DNA of 64,000 nucleotides from Anthonomus grandis grandis (Eukaryota; Arthropoda; Insecta; Coleoptera; Curculionidae). Under the pieces are notes generated by a model, which saw only the letters and a program-made list of their open reading frames with translations, was not told where the DNA came from and ran no database searches. Numbering within the stretch: position 1 is the first letter of the stretch; every line of letters starts with the position of its first letter. The stretch covers positions 28,655,879 to 28,719,878 of the forward strand of contig NC_065552.1 of assembly GCF_022605725.1 (NCBI RefSeq), in the 5' to 3' direction. Shown piece by piece: positions 32,511 through 44,195 of the stretch. The position numbers were made by a program, and so were the translations under genes.

Positions 32511-34293
32511 TTATTGGGAATTAAAAAATTAAAAACTTTTGCAAATATATTTTATATATTTGCGGGGTTATCTAAATTGCGACCTTCCAACTTTTTACAA
32601 CCGGATACGAACAAAGTCAAAAGGTATAAAATTAATATAAAATTTGTTAGCAACAACTTTCATAGTGTTTTGATCTATTGAACACGACCAATTTGGCTAA
32701 ATAAATAAGAGGTATACCTTATGAACATTTGCTTTGCGAAAGTTATACATATTTTTATGATTGCAAAATCGTTCTTATGATAATAGGGTTATAGGTTATT
32801 TGCAGTGCTGGATGATAACCAACTTCAGGTATGAGTAAATTAGGCAATTTTTAAAGTTTACCAATTTTAAGTGAAATACCTTTTTTATCTAGATACAGGA
32901 CATAATTTGGTAAATTAAAGTTATATAAAAGTTAATATTTAAGTAAAACAAAGCAATCAAAAGGGTTCTTAAGATCAATGAAACTAGTGGCGGACTGGTG
33001 GCGGGACGTATAACATGAATATACAGGCTATAGAATGTTGAATGATTTTCTTAAAAATATGGATAAAAATTCCATAGATACCAAGATATCGGTCTTCAAA
33101 GAATTTTAACATTTTCCGATACTTTTGCGAACGCATTTTCTAATTTAACTAAATTTAAGATTAAATATCTGTTTAGCCTTTTAAATATTTTCCTGTATTT
33201 AACCTAGATTTAGTCATTATATTCAGTTCTGTCACTCTACTTGACATAAAATATTTACACTGGATCTGCAGTAAACGCCAAGTTTAACCCACAAAGGTAA
33301 CAAAAGCGATCCTTAAATTTTGGTAGCAGCTGCCAAAACGGCTGCATAAATAGACACTATTAAAACGAAATTCCCGCGGGTTTAATTTAATTTTTGGAAG
33401 AGATCTCCCGAGAGTTTTCGCTTTATAATATTCAAAACTGTCCAGGAAATTAAGAAACTTTGTGATAAATTTGCGGCTTGTTCTATTTTAGTATTTAATA
33501 GCCCCTGTGGTAAAGAGGGAAACAGTTGGGTGTATAGGATATAGGATAAATATAATAGCTGTGATTATTTAGAGCTTATCCTATTTTTTTTATGTAAAAC
33601 TTTTATTTATCGGTTAAAATATAATCAAAAGTAATCCGTATGTCGGGTCACGTATTTTGTTAAAAGCAACATGGCACCTTCTCACTGGTAATTATTAGAA
33701 GTTGTACGAAGGTAATTTTCCCGACAAAATTACGTGCCCCAGCTGCACGCTATGGAAGTATTAAAAACTTTTCACTTGATATCTTTGTTCTTTCAATTAT
33801 TTTCGTGGTATATGATAAAAATTAAAAATAGAAAGATTAAAAGCATAATTAATATTGTTTATGTCTTATTAGTTATTATTTATAAATACTATTATTAAAT
33901 CGGCTCTTACTAAGATAAATACAAAAAAAAAATACAAAAAGTTTAGTTGATTACAGGAGTATAGAAAGCCAACAACTGACCTTTTACTTAAGCAAATAAG
34001 AAAAATATTAACTTACTTTTAAAAATAAATTATAAGATAAGACGAAATTGAAGTATTAATAAGTATTTAAAATATTTTTTTAGATTTTAGGTTAAAATTT
34101 GGTAGTTTTTTACATGCCTGAATCACGCTTTCTTCAGGACGGTACTTGTTAAAGACATCTAAAATAAACGAACAAAACATTTTTAATGAAGTATTAATAT
34201 CGTGTACCCTAAAAATACTATTGAAAGAAGAACAATGCAGATCATTTACAAAACTTGTTTTATCAAAATAACACAAAAATGATTCGAGATATT
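32511..34293. other. Mostly AT-rich spacer
   Basis: No coding motif. 33240-33560 is more complex and is listed separately. Tail-to-tail open frames near 34067-34333 have no recognisable content. Confidence 0.5.
33240..33560. promoter_or_regulatory. Complex island, possible regulatory element
   Basis: About 320 bp with GCAGCTGCC (E-box-like CAGCTG), GGCTGCATAAATAG, TTCCCGCGGG and TCTCCCGAGAG palindromes, free of homopolymer runs and without coding or transposon signature. Function is inferred from contrast only. Confidence 0.2.
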
Positions 34294-34536
34294 GGATGGA
34301 ATGCATAAAAAGTAGTATATGCTTATTCTTCAAGTATGTACTACATATCTAAAGTTTATACTACACTAATGAAGCATTTACTACTCTCTGTAGCATATAC
34401 TACTATGTACGCGATACATAGAAGAAGGTGCTATGCTTTGGAAGTATCTACTAGTTATAGTAGTATTTACTACAGTTTAAATAAGGTTTGTGTTTGACAA
34501 ACTTCGGCCCCAGCAATCAAAGTGTTTTAGTAAAAA

Positions 34537-35434
34537 ATGGCAGTTTTTATGGATGTGCATCGTCAAAAAGTATACAAACAAAGAAGAGAATACAATAATG
34601 ACGATTTATATCGAAACTTATTTAGGTAATTACCATAAATTTAATAAATTCTTCTATCCCAATCATATAATCACGCTTTGGTATTTTAGATTTAACAGAG
34701 AAAATGTAGAGTGGCTTGGACATCTTTCTCCAAGAAGATAATGAACTGGTGGAAACAAGGGGTGGAGCCTTGTCACCGACTCGGAAAATGGAGGTTTTTT
34801 TGAGAAGTTTAGGTGTTTCTAGTAAATTAACTTTGTAATTTGAAAAATGTAAATAACTTTTCTTACAGGAGATCTCGGAATTCAGCAAGGAATTAGTGTT
34901 GATCTAGACGTCAATCAAAGCACTGTTTCCAGAACCTTAGCCACGGTACCTAAAGCAATTTATTCAAAAAGAAACAATTGGATACAGTTCCCCAACACTA
35001 ACGAATTGCTTAGAGTTTGCTATTAATGAGGGAGCACGTGGTGAGCGAATGCCCAGGGTTAGAGGTGTTATTGACTGTACCCATGTAAAGATAACAAAAC
35101 CATTCGAATTTGGCGAAACTCGATAGTGCATGGAATTATGTATAATAATGTGCACGAAGCAGCTTTATTAGGTGATGAAGAATATGGTGTTGCCCCGTGG
35201 TTATTGACACCATATAAAAATCCAACTACACCAATGCAAGAAAATTATAATTTAATCCATGCAAAGGAACGATGTGTCATAGAGCGCTGCTTTGGTTAGT
35301 TAAAACGGCGTTTTCCAATGCTCCAGTATACTTTTCGCCTAAAAACTAAAAATATTCCGGAACATATTGTGAGTGCATTTGTACTTCACAATATAGCTAA
35401 ATATCTACAAGATCCATACCATGATTTTGATTAA
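34537..35434 (+). pseudogene. Harbinger nuclease (HARBI1-like transposase), three exons
   Basis: DDE nuclease of PIF/Harbinger. Exon 1 34537-34625 (MAVFMDVHRQKVYKQ... ending NLF), GT-AG intron 34626-34689, exon 2 34690-34812 (FNRENVEWLGH, a one-base frameshift, then ALSPTRKMEVFLRSL), GT-AG intron 34813-34868, exon 3 from 34869 (GDLGIQQGISVDLDVNQSTV). A second frame change precedes RMPRVRGVIDCTHVKI, which holds the first catalytic Asp. A deletion at about 35110 joins KPFEF to WRNSIVHGIM and has removed the second Asp region. GDEEYGVAPWLLTPY, VIERCFG-stop-LKRRFPML and VSAFVLHNIAKYL complete the C-terminus. The frame is open to the stop after HDFD near 35434. Both introns restore the family's reading when removed. 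Confidence 0.88.
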
Positions 35435-35771
35435 ATTGAGATGAAAGTTCAGCATCCCAATGAACTAATGCCAGAGGGTAATCAAGCACAAATTCGAAAT
35501 CAAGGTACACAGCGCAGAAAAGAAGTTGCTGAGTTTTTATTTCGTAATGATAACTAACATACCTAATAATTTAAGTTATGATAATTATATACTAAATAGG
35601 TAACTTATGAAATGTTCAATAATAAACTAAGTATAAAAAGTAACAACTAAATAAACTAATTATTTAAATTTTAAGTTTGTGACAAAATATCAAACTATAA
35701 AAGAAATAAATGGATACTACACCTCATATTATATTTAAATTATAGGTTCATACGTAGATTTTATATTCCTG

Positions 35772-36307
35772 TTAATAATCCAACATGTCCCGCTTAATTA
35801 AATAGTCAACTAACTGCCCACCAGCTTTGGCAAAATTTACCAATGCAATCGCGGCCCATTCCTGAGCTTCGGCTGAAGACTGTTGAGCTCTAGAAGCAGA
35901 AATTTGGGCTTCGGCTGCTTCAATTTGTTTTCGTAGCTGACATGCAACTGGTACTCTGTGTAGAACTGGGTTTTCTCCTACATTCGATAAGTCGTAGACT
36001 TTTTTTGCGATTCCGTCAGTACAATTCTTTTATTTCCAGTTTTTTTCAAGTCAACTATTTTCTTAACTTTTGTTTTCATGTTATTAAACTTTTTCAAAAT
36101 TTGTTTTGTGTCTAGGTTTTTTCCCATTATTTTATTAAAACCAGTTGTTAATTTTTTTAGTGCATTTTCTTTTTCGTTTTTAATTTTTGGTGTCATCTTT
36201 TTATCAAATAAAATTTGATAACTTTCAACTAGAGTAACAAATAATACTTGTTCGTTTTTATCTTGTCCTAGCTCTTTTGTTGCATCGGAATCTGAAGAAC
36301 CACCCAT
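35772..36307 (-). pseudogene. Harbinger second protein, Myb/SANT-like, one frameshift
   Basis: Partner protein that in this superfamily carries the nuclease to the transposon ends. It starts MGGSSDSDATKELGQDKNEQ at 36307. Residues 20-95 form the helical SANT/MADF-like region (LFVTLVESYQILFDKKM, KKLTTGFNKIMGKNLDTKQI, LKKFNNMKTKVKKIVDLKKT). At an A7 run near 35995-36005 the frame shifts, and after it the sequence continues as NPVLHRVPVACQLRKQIEA, AEAQISASRAQQSSAEAQEW (coiled coil) and GGQLVDYLIKRDMLDY to TAA at 35772. The single homopolymer shift may be a true mutation or a sequencing error. Confidence 0.82.
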
Positions 36308-36829
36308 AGTTAAACCAATATTATAATCAGTGAACTTTTAAAAAGTTTGAATCCAAACCGAATTACACGAACACACTTAATACTAATAGACGCACTGATA
36401 GAAAAACGAGTTTTGACAAGTGTTTTGTCAATTTTGAGAACTTTGACACGCGCTTACTGCGACACTAGTAGATATTTTTCTCTTAAGTAGTAGGTACTTC
36501 TGTTGGGCCGTACAGTGTAGTATTTACTTTATAGGCGAAGTAGATACTTTTATGTAAAAGCAAATGCTACAAAGCAAATACTTTTTAGCGAAGCATTAGC
36601 ATCTACTACTTTTTATGTATTCCACCCATTATTAGCTTTGTATACACAAATCGATCTAAAAACCGCTTTATTTAAAGCAAATATATATTTTTTAATATTG
36701 AGTATTATATATAACTTCTAATAAAAAGTGTTAAGTCTCAATAAAAGGGTACAGTCGAAAAACTTAATAGATTATTTTCAATTAAGTTTTTTGTGCATCT
36801 TTCTAAAAAACAAGTCAACTCAAGTCGAG

Positions 36830-37450
36830 AAGACAAGTACAAGCCGCTCCAGATCTAGTGTGTAAAAAATAATTTCTAATATTGTTGATATTAAACAAAA
36901 GAGGCCTGAGGTGAGATTCTTGAGAAACTCCAGAGAGTACTCTAAATTCGTTAGATTGAAAATTACATAGCCTATCTTCCTATGACCTATTAAGTAAGTT
37001 CCAATTAATTAATTATAAAATGAACCACAGACTTCTTAATGATTAAGTTTTGCTAGCAAATTTTAAAGACTTTACAATCAGTCAAATGCTTTTAAAAAGT
37101 TAGTGTAAATGTACCGCAAAGATCACCTGCCAGACGTAAAGACAAATTATTTATTACTTTTCGTAGAACTAAGACATGATACAAAGAAGTTTGAGAATTA
37201 AGCTTATAATACTTATATATTTTTAACTCGCCTCTTATCTTTAGATTTTAAAATCGGTGTTATAGAGCTGTTTTTTTTTCAGAATTGTGGAAATGATCTG
37301 TTCTCAATAATAATTAAAAAAATAATAAATAGAGGCGTTGAAATAATAAAGTTGAATTTTCTCGAAAAAAACCGAGACCAAATCATCATGACCAGGACCT
37401 TTGTTAGCATTTAATTTTAATTCTGAGTATATTCCAGATATTATCATAGT
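36830..37450 (-). pseudogene. LINE reverse transcriptase remnant
   Basis: Minus strand. NANKGPGHDDLVSVFFEK near 37415, ISTPLFIIFLIIIENRSFPQ (37350-37290), ILKSKDKRRVKN near 37245, poorly readable finger region, YTNFLKAFD near 37095 (palm), LLAKLNH, TYLIGHRKIGYVIFN near 36985, and EFRVLSGVSQESHLRPLLFN (36950-36890), the GVPQGSHLGPLLFN block. The YADD box beyond 36830 is not recognisable. Several stops and frame changes. The motif order is that of a single RT, CR1/jockey-like. Confidence 0.78.
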
Positions 37451-38539
37451 AAGATAAGAAACAGATATTTATTAAATACCTTAGGCTTAGATATTTATTA
37501 AATACGTAAGGCTTCCGTAAAATTCTTCACTAGAGCAGTTCCTAAACCACGCATTATTCTATTTTAAGCGAAAATACCTTTAAAAATTCTTGAGATTATG
37601 TTAACAGATTTTTCACTGAAAAATTGCTTTATCCTGGAAATCAGATTGTAGCAACCCATTATTTCTATTAAAAAAAATAAACAATTCTGATTTTAACTAA
37701 TTTTTCTATAGTTGTTTATATCTGTTTTATTTTGAATCGCCACTATGAGAATTAGATAACTGAATATTAAATTAAAATGTTTGTTTTTCCTCAACCAAAT
37801 AGAATGGCAATCAGATTAATTTCTATTTGTGGTCAAAAAAGCACTTTTGTGCTCGTCTCCATTTAAATTATGCACTGATAAAAGCGAAATTACTAAACTT
37901 TTTCTAAAACAATCACTGCACAAGTATGAAATGTTACAACTGAACCCCAGAAGTAATTCAATGTTGGAAAGCGTATGAACCCTCGGAGACTATACTCTGC
38001 GCGCTTATATAATATGAGGCCGATGAGAAATTATCAAAGTTTGTCATAGGGGAAACTAACGCGCCTAGCTTCCTTACTAGGGCACTATTTATAAATTCAT
38101 TGTTTTTATATGCCAAAAATACCCTTGATTGAACAACATTTATTTCTCGTCTAATCCATCAGAGTAACAGGCGGTGACACGGCCTGAATAAAACATAAAG
38201 TAAACAAGAAAATAGTAGTATACATATGGTAATGACACTACTTGAATTGTAAAATAGTAGCAAAACTGCTGTTCTGTGATATCGAATACACAACTGGTTT
38301 CGGACAGGACACACACATACACATTCTGTTTTCTTTTAGTTTTTGTGGAAACTAGGTTAACGTTGACAGGGTGGTTAAAGGAGATTTATAGTTTTAGACA
38401 AAGCTGATAAAATTAACATTTCTGTGTAAGTAGATACGAATTAAAGTAATGGCGAAAGAATTAAATATATTTAAAACAAATTAAAATAACTTGTTCGAAT
38501 TTAAAATATATATAGGAGGAAGGTACAAATAAGTATTAG
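37451..38539. other. Spacer, with a short tandem duplication
   Basis: AT-rich. At about 37465-37512 a stretch of roughly 30 bp (GATATTTATTAAATAC, AGGCTTxxG) is present twice in tandem. 37930-38090 is slightly GC-richer. No coding motif. Confidence 0.5.
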
Positions 38540-39370
38540 ACCGTATATATATAATGTTTGGTAAAATAATCTGCAAAACTGCTATAGTTATTTCAGTCTT
38601 CAAAAGTGGCGACTCATATCAAATGACAAACTATAGACCAATCTCACTTCTAAGTAACTTTTCCAAATTATGGGAAAAATGTGTTAAAGCCCGCCTCGTG
38701 GATTTTTTTGAATCAAAAATTTATAGTATACGGTTTGGGTTCAGGCAAAACAAAAGCACTAACGATGCTGTGTTTTGTCGGTACCGGGATATACTATCTA
38801 AAATGCAGCAAAATAAAAAATGCATCAAATCTATATGGATTTTGCTTAAGCATTCGACACGGTATCTCACTCCTTGCTATTAAGGAAGCTGGACCGTATT
38901 GGGGTAAGAGGCCGTGTGTTAGTTCTTTTTAAATCATATTTGGAAAATTGTATCCAAAAAGTGCGATATAATGATACTTTAAGTAGGGGGACGGTCATTG
39001 GTACTGGAGTACCTCAAGGCACAGTCCTAGGACCAGTTTTAATGAATTGAGTCAATTGCTGAAAAATGATTCTATTATTTGCTTTGCCGATGACACTGCA
39101 GTGATATTTACAGACAAAAATTGGGAAAATGTATTTTTGAAAGCTGAACAAGGCCTAAGCGTTTTACAAAAATGGATAAGTAGCAATAAAATAAGCGTTT
39201 TAAAACTACATTCATAGCATTTTAATTAACAGCTGCCGATCAACCCGAATAATCTAATATTAAAATTCATGCCACAACCTGTAATTTATTAAATACTACT
39301 TGTACCTGTCCAAGTATACAGAAAACAAATAAAATTAAATATTTTAGGCTTATTGTTAGTAATTTCTCGA
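38540..39370 (+). pseudogene. LINE reverse transcriptase remnant
   Basis: ISVFKSGDSYQMTNYRPISL near 38595, LSNFSKLWEKCVKARLVDFF, RFGFRQNKSTNDAVF near 38730. The palm motif is frame-shifted and reads LKHSTRYL in place of KAFDTV. Then LLRKLDRIGVRGRVLVLFKS near 38890, GTGVPQGTVLGPVLMN near 39005, ICFADDTAVIF near 39080 with an intact FADD box, FLKAEQGLSVLQKWISSNKI, and NKIKYLGL-like NKIKLNILGLIVSNF near 39335. The element ends abruptly at about 39370 against the gypsy fragment. Two or more frameshifts and a short deletion after GPVL. Confidence 0.82.
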
Positions 39371-39399
39371 GATTTTAGTTCGTAAATAAGACCAAATAC

Positions 39400-40267
39400 T
39401 GAGTCATCACACTGATCTTGGATTAAACTAGCTACATCCCACTTTTTAGAACTGTGAAGGCCAATACGATTACAAGTAAATATCTCTGGATGCTGTTTTG
39501 ATTCCTTTTTAAAACAATGTTGACATGTTTTAATACAGGGTCTTCTCGATAAAGCATCGGCATTTTGGTGATATTCGCCTTTCCTATGTTCTATTGTAAA
39601 GTCATACTCTTGTAATCGTTGAAGTCACCTTGCTATTTGTCCTTCGGGGTTTTTAAAGTGAAACAGCCATTTCAACGAAGCATGGTCAGTTCTATTCTCT
39701 GTTCACTATCATTCTAAGAATACATCGTTGACCATACAAATATTTATGCAAATGTTCAATAGCTTTTACTGCTGCCAATAGCTCTCGTCTGGTGACACAA
39801 TAGTTTCTTTCTAGTTTTAATAACGTTTTACTGAAATAAGCTATTACTTGCTCGCCATCTTCATATTTTTGTGATAGAACGGCCCCAATTCCAACATTAC
39901 TTGCATCGGTATACAAAATAAAAGTTTGTCCAGAAATCGGATATGTTAAAATTGGAGATGTGCATAGTGCTCTTTTTAACCGTTGAAATGCTTTTTCACA
40001 GTCTGTCGACCAACTAAATACCATTTTGTCCTCCGTGAGCTTATGTAGAGACTTTGCAACATTAGCGAATTTTCTTACAAATCTTCTGTAATAGGTACAA
40101 AAGCCCAGAAAGCTTCTTAACTGGTGTTTGTCAGTGGGTCGTGGCCAATTTTCGATTCCCTCTACTTTATCTGGATCAATCTTGACACCTTTTTCTGATA
40201 TTACATGGCCAAGGTATCGAACTTCTTTTTGAAATAAGCAACATTTTTTAGGACTTAGCTTTAACAA
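39400..40267 (-). pseudogene. Gypsy RT thumb and RNase H
   Basis: LKLSPKKCCLFQKEVRYLGH at 40261, PTDKHQLRSFLGFCTYYRRF, then RNase H starting FILYTDASNVGIGAVLSQ (Asp of the active site), VIAYFSKTLLKLERNYCVTR and ELLAAVKAIEHLHKYLYGQ. Near 39690 the frame changes; RTDHASLKWLFHFKNPEGQI, QEYDFTIEHRKGEYHQ and NADALSRRPC are readable to about 39540, followed by a linker with CQHC (zinc-binding start of the integrase region) toward 39400. Integrase proper is missing. Confidence 0.87.
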
Positions 40268-40733
40268 ATACCTTTTGAATATTCTTTAAATGATCTTCAA
40301 ATGTTTTTCGCACTATGATGACGTCATCCAGATAAACTAAACATGATTCCCAAGTCATTCCACGTAAAACTGTTTCCATAAGTCTCTCAAAGGTAGCTGG
40401 AGCATTCCAGAGTCCAAAGGGCATTACTGTAAGCTGCTAAAGTCCTGTTCCAGTCGAGAATGCGGTCTTTTCCTTATCTTCTGAGTGCTTCTTTACCTGC
40501 CAGTATCCACTCTTTAGATCGAGTGTTGAGAACCATTGTGAATCTGATAGCGTGTCCAGGGTGTCGTCAATTCTTTGTAGGGGATAACTGTCTTTCTTGG
40601 TAATGTCATTTACTCGCCGATAGTCTACACAAAATCTAGTGGATTCATCCTTTTTCTTTACTAGCACAACTGGAGATGTCCAAAGACTCTGAGAAGGTTC
40701 TATCACTCCTTGTGTTCTCATTTCTTGAAGCAT
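40268..40733 (-). pseudogene. Gypsy reverse transcriptase
   Basis: MLQEMRTQGVIEPSQSLWTS, PVVLVKKKDESTRFCVDYRR (fingers), WFSTLDLKSGYWQV (palm motif A with Asp) and KEKTAFSTGTGL, then an in-frame TAG at 40437-40439 where the family reads xFxVMPFGL. Beyond it VMPFGLWNAPATFERLME and the catalytic box CLVYLDDVIIV (40330-40300) are intact. A frameshift near 40265 separates this part from the thumb. Confidence 0.88.
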
Positions 40734-41575
40734 TGAGGAAACTTTATTTCGATGAATGAATTTTTAAACGTTATTTCGATGCTGCACCAAATCAGTTCTT
40801 CCCAGGTCATTATCGTGCAAGGAAAACACATCTTGATTTTCTTTAGAAGACGTCGCAATTTACTACACTGGTCTATGGTTAAATTGGCAGAAGATTCTTC
40901 AAATAGGTTTTGTAAACACACAGGAAAAGGTCTGTTTGAATAACGACTTCTATTAGCATTTTTCATGACTGCCACTACTTCAGAGCATACGCCAATGTTC
41001 TCTCCTTGTTTCAGATGTTGATCATATCCTTTTAAATTTACCATTCGAACCAAAACAGTAGATTTTTTCTGCGTAGAAAACGTCTTAGCTGGAAAAATTC
41101 CTTGACCATATAGTTTGCAGTTTTCCATGAGCTCAATCAAAACAGTTTCTCCCTGTTTTCCTCCAGTTGTAGCATTAACCACCACCTCTGAATTTGCTGG
41201 TATGGTAATATCCTTGAATAACTTAACGACTCTGCTATTTACTTTATCTTCATATAAGTGGTGCATAAAAATCTCTTCATTTCTCGTCGTCAATATTCGG
41301 TTATATACATCCATTTTAAACTGCTGAGCATTCATAACATCTAATCCTAATATAACATCATCCATGATTTCTGTTACTAGAACTGGCTGTTGGAATGTTG
41401 TTAAGCCAATGGTGACTGTAGCTTCATGCAATCGAAGAATCGGGATCCTTTTTCCATTTGCAGACTCCAGAATTAAATTGGCTGGTGCTGAAAGCCTACA
41501 GTGTGCTACGATGTTCGGTTTCACGATAGTATGATTTGATCCTGTATCCACTACCATCTCACATTCACCAACCAA
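40718..41575 (-). pseudogene. Gypsy protease and linker
   Basis: Retropepsin that processes the polyprotein. Starting near 41570, MVVDTGSNHTIVKP gives the active-site D-T-G, and MDDVILGLDVMNAQQFKMD the conserved ILGxD pair. A linker of about 150 residues follows (NSEVVVNATTGGKQGETVLI, VLVRMVNLKGYDQHLKQGEN). Near 40830 the frame shifts, and the segment that should read up to the RT start continues in another frame (HDNDLGRTDLVQHRNNV). The domain itself looks intact. Confidence 0.85.
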
Positions 41576-41579
41576 GCTC

Positions 41580-41760
41580 TCTCCAGGATGTGGCAGCTGG
41601 TTTAGTCTTATTCGTGGGGCTTGGTAGGACCCAGCCAGCTTGAAGTTGAAGTTTTCCTAGTTCCTTGGATCTCTTTAAGGCTTGGGACATTGACGTTTAA
41701 GGTGCCCCTCCTCATTGCAATTCCAGCATTGGAGCAACACGTTTAAGTTGTGTCTATAAA
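41580..41760 (-). pseudogene. Gypsy gag zinc knuckle
   Basis: Minus strand near 41740: LQCWNCNEEGHLKRQCPKP, a CCHC knuckle (C-x2-C-x4-H-x4-C) that binds the element RNA. A stop follows the last Pro; beyond it KLAGSYQAPRIRLNQLP leads into the protease. The rest of gag is absent. Confidence 0.85.
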
Positions 41761-42435
41761 TTGGATTGTGTATTTGTAAAAATTTCCGTAATATATTGTA
41801 TTTTATTGTAATATTATAGTATAGTTGGGGGTCAACGAGAGCAAAATACAGTGATCCGCTAACAACATTACTAAGCTATTCCTTGCAGCCTGTGAATTTT
41901 AAACCTAAGGTAATTACTAACAATGATACCAACAAATTTGCTGTTTGGAATCGACACAATCGTGTTCCAAGCACCTAAAACATCGCTTAGGCTGCCTTTA
42001 CAAAATTAGATTTTCATTTTATAAAAAGTTTTGGGTCAGCCAATAGAAATTAAATCCTTTTAATAAATAAAATCCTTTTATTTGGTGAAAATTATAATCG
42101 AACGCCGTCAAAAAAACGTCATACAATGTATGAGGCGAACTTTGTCTCATATCTAGCACAGTGCATTCGAGAAATGTAGCGCCTAAGGCTAGGCTTATGT
42201 CGCGCTTAGAAACATGAATTTTATTAAATTTTCTTAGTCTAAAAAAAATTAAAAAAAAAACTGATCCAAATTATTGTTAGGGGAATATAATTGTCTTAGA
42301 AGACCACTCAAACCCACACATAATATTTAAGAGATAGAGAATGATTTAAAATTAGGTGTTTCAAATTATGTTTAAAGCATTTAATATTATTTGTAGCTGT
42401 TAGGATATTTGAGACCTAATTGTAGTAGAATGGAT
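41761..42435. other. Spacer, nothing recognised
   Basis: AT-rich with no coding motif. No LTR was found at the end of the gypsy fragment. Confidence 0.5.
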
Positions 42436-42925
42436 GGCAAAATGGTGGCGGGATGACATTTTGAACAATAAAATTAAATAGAATGGCGGGTCATACGATA
42501 CATCGCTTGAAAGCTCCTATTAAATGCTTTATGGTGCTAGAATATTAAGTAAATTCTTCTACCCATAGCAAAATGGCAGCCTTTCGAATTCATATTTTTT
42601 GCATTTGTATTTTTCTTACTACAGCTGTTCAGGGGTTATTTGTTTATCGGTGTGTTGTTGTTTGTAAAGTTTGTATTTTTTGTACAGGTATAGTAACGAA
42701 AATAAAAATAAATAAAACATGCGAAAAATAAGATTTTGAAAGGCGGCCATTTTGCTATGCGTAGAAGTAATGACTTAATATTAGAATATGGAATATTAGA
42801 ATTTAGGTCCTAGAGGACCCTAAAGCATTCAATGGGAGTTTTTAAATGATGTATCGCCTGACCTCCATTCTATTTAATATTATTTTTTAAAATGGCGCTC
42901 CGTCGCCATTTTAAAGTTCTGCAAA
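42436..42925. mobile_element. Foldback / MITE-like element
   Basis: Two arms of about 180-190 bp, 42436-42615 and about 42728-42925, are inverted copies. Landmarks shared in inverted orientation are AATTAAATAGAATGG, CGATACATC, AATGCTTTA, TTCTACxCATAGCAAAATGG and CGCCTTTC. The spacer is about 110 bp and has no coding capacity. No target duplication could be settled. Likely a non-autonomous DNA transposon. Confidence 0.75.
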
Positions 42926-44195
42926 ATGAGCTAGGGACCAAAGAGTAGTATTTAGGTTGCTAACAATATGTGCCAAATTTAAAATTTTTATATATACGCA
43001 TTCAAAAGGTAAAAGGGGGGACAATTAAGAGCCGCACTGAATATACAGCGTGATATATTATGATTTTCTCGATCTTATTTTACTGATAATCATTTTTTGT
43101 CTGAGTAACTAATTTATTTTGGGTTTTTAAATTTTCTTTAAGTTATTATTTTTTTATTAAACGTTACTATATCAACCCACCAGTTATAAAGTGTTTAATT
43201 TTTTTGACCTTTTGGCCTTGAAGACCACCATATAAAAATTATAATAATAGTAATAATAATAATAATATTAATATTAACGCTTATTAATCCACATCTTTAT
43301 ACAGAGTTATAAGTAAAAAAAATTATAAACAATGCTCATGATGATGATAGTGCGAATTAAAAGGCAGGTTGCCCAAATGCAACTACTACTACTGCCCAAA
43401 AGTAGTTGAATGCTGTTGCAACTTAAACTAAAGAATTGTATCTTAAACAGTATTTACTAGAATTCAAATTTACAGCTATTAAGAGCCAACTGACATAAAT
43501 ATTTAAAAATGTTAAAAAAAAATAAATCTATATATTAATTCCTTTATTACTGGAGTTTTATTTCGCAAACCCTTAGTGGATAGCGTAAGGTCAGCCCTAT
43601 GTTTGTTTACTATGAATGCAATATTATAAATAAAATGAGGGTTTAAAAAGTTCTTTATGATGCCCGGGAATGTCTATGAGATGTCTATTTCTAATAACGG
43701 ATTGATGTATATTAGCTCTAAGTATCACATTGTTAAACATAGAGAGTGGGCATTGACTATAAACTATCTTGTACCAAAAATGACGTAATGTAAATCTAGT
43801 TACAATGAAATATTAAGCCAACCAAGATCCTTTAACTTATGTGACCATCCAAGAGGCTGGCATATACCAAAAATAAATTTAATACACGCCTATTACATTT
43901 TTTGTCTATCCGCGTTAACTAGGCAAGGGCCATAAATCGGTACCCAAGTACGGTACCCAAGTACCTAAAATATAACGATTTGAGTAAAAACTCTTTGACA
44001 TTGAATACTCCTATTGCAATTTTAATGTTACATAGTAGGAGAATCTTAAGTCAGTATTTTTTTTAAATTCTTTTTTTGTATAACTTTAAAATTTACATCA
44101 CTATTTTATTTAATTCTCTAAACAGTGCCTTAAGCTCTGGCCTCGAGAATATTAACTTAAGAAATATACAGTGTTGGATTGTTATACATTTTCTA
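42926..44195. other. Spacer with short repeats
   Basis: Contains a (TAA/ATA)n microsatellite at about 43241-43280 and a short duplicated CGGTACCCAAGTA at 43939-43964. No gene seen. Confidence 0.5.

Larger units (their letters stand above)
34294..36627 (+). mobile_element. PIF/Harbinger DNA transposon
   Basis: About 2.33 kb. The left end GGATGGAATGCATAAAAAGT and the right end, reverse-complemented, GGGTGGAATACATAAAAAGT form the terminal inverted repeat; ATT at 34291-34293 and 36628-36630 is a 3-bp target duplication. The subterminal 150-200 bp on both sides are crowded with TAGTA/TACTA motifs. Two genes run toward each other, as usual in the superfamily: the nuclease (plus) and a Myb/SANT-like DNA-binding protein (minus). 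Confidence 0.88.
39370..41760 (-). mobile_element. Ty3/gypsy LTR retrotransposon fragment
   Basis: Minus-strand piece carrying the end of gag (zinc knuckle), protease, RT and RNase H in that order. No integrase, envelope-like frame or LTR is found on either side, so it is truncated at both ends. At 39370 it abuts the LINE remnant, and no duplication marks which came first. Stops, a frameshift in RT and a frameshift between protease and RT make it inactive. Confidence 0.88.

Noticed and set aside
32283..32681. 132-codon plus-strand frame
   Set aside because: Overlaps antisense the RT motifs SGPDLIPA and LKKGDKSG of a minus-strand LINE remnant.
39370..41760. Endogenous retrovirus with envelope
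   Set aside because: Only zinc knuckle, protease, RT and RNase H are present; no integrase, envelope-like frame or LTR.
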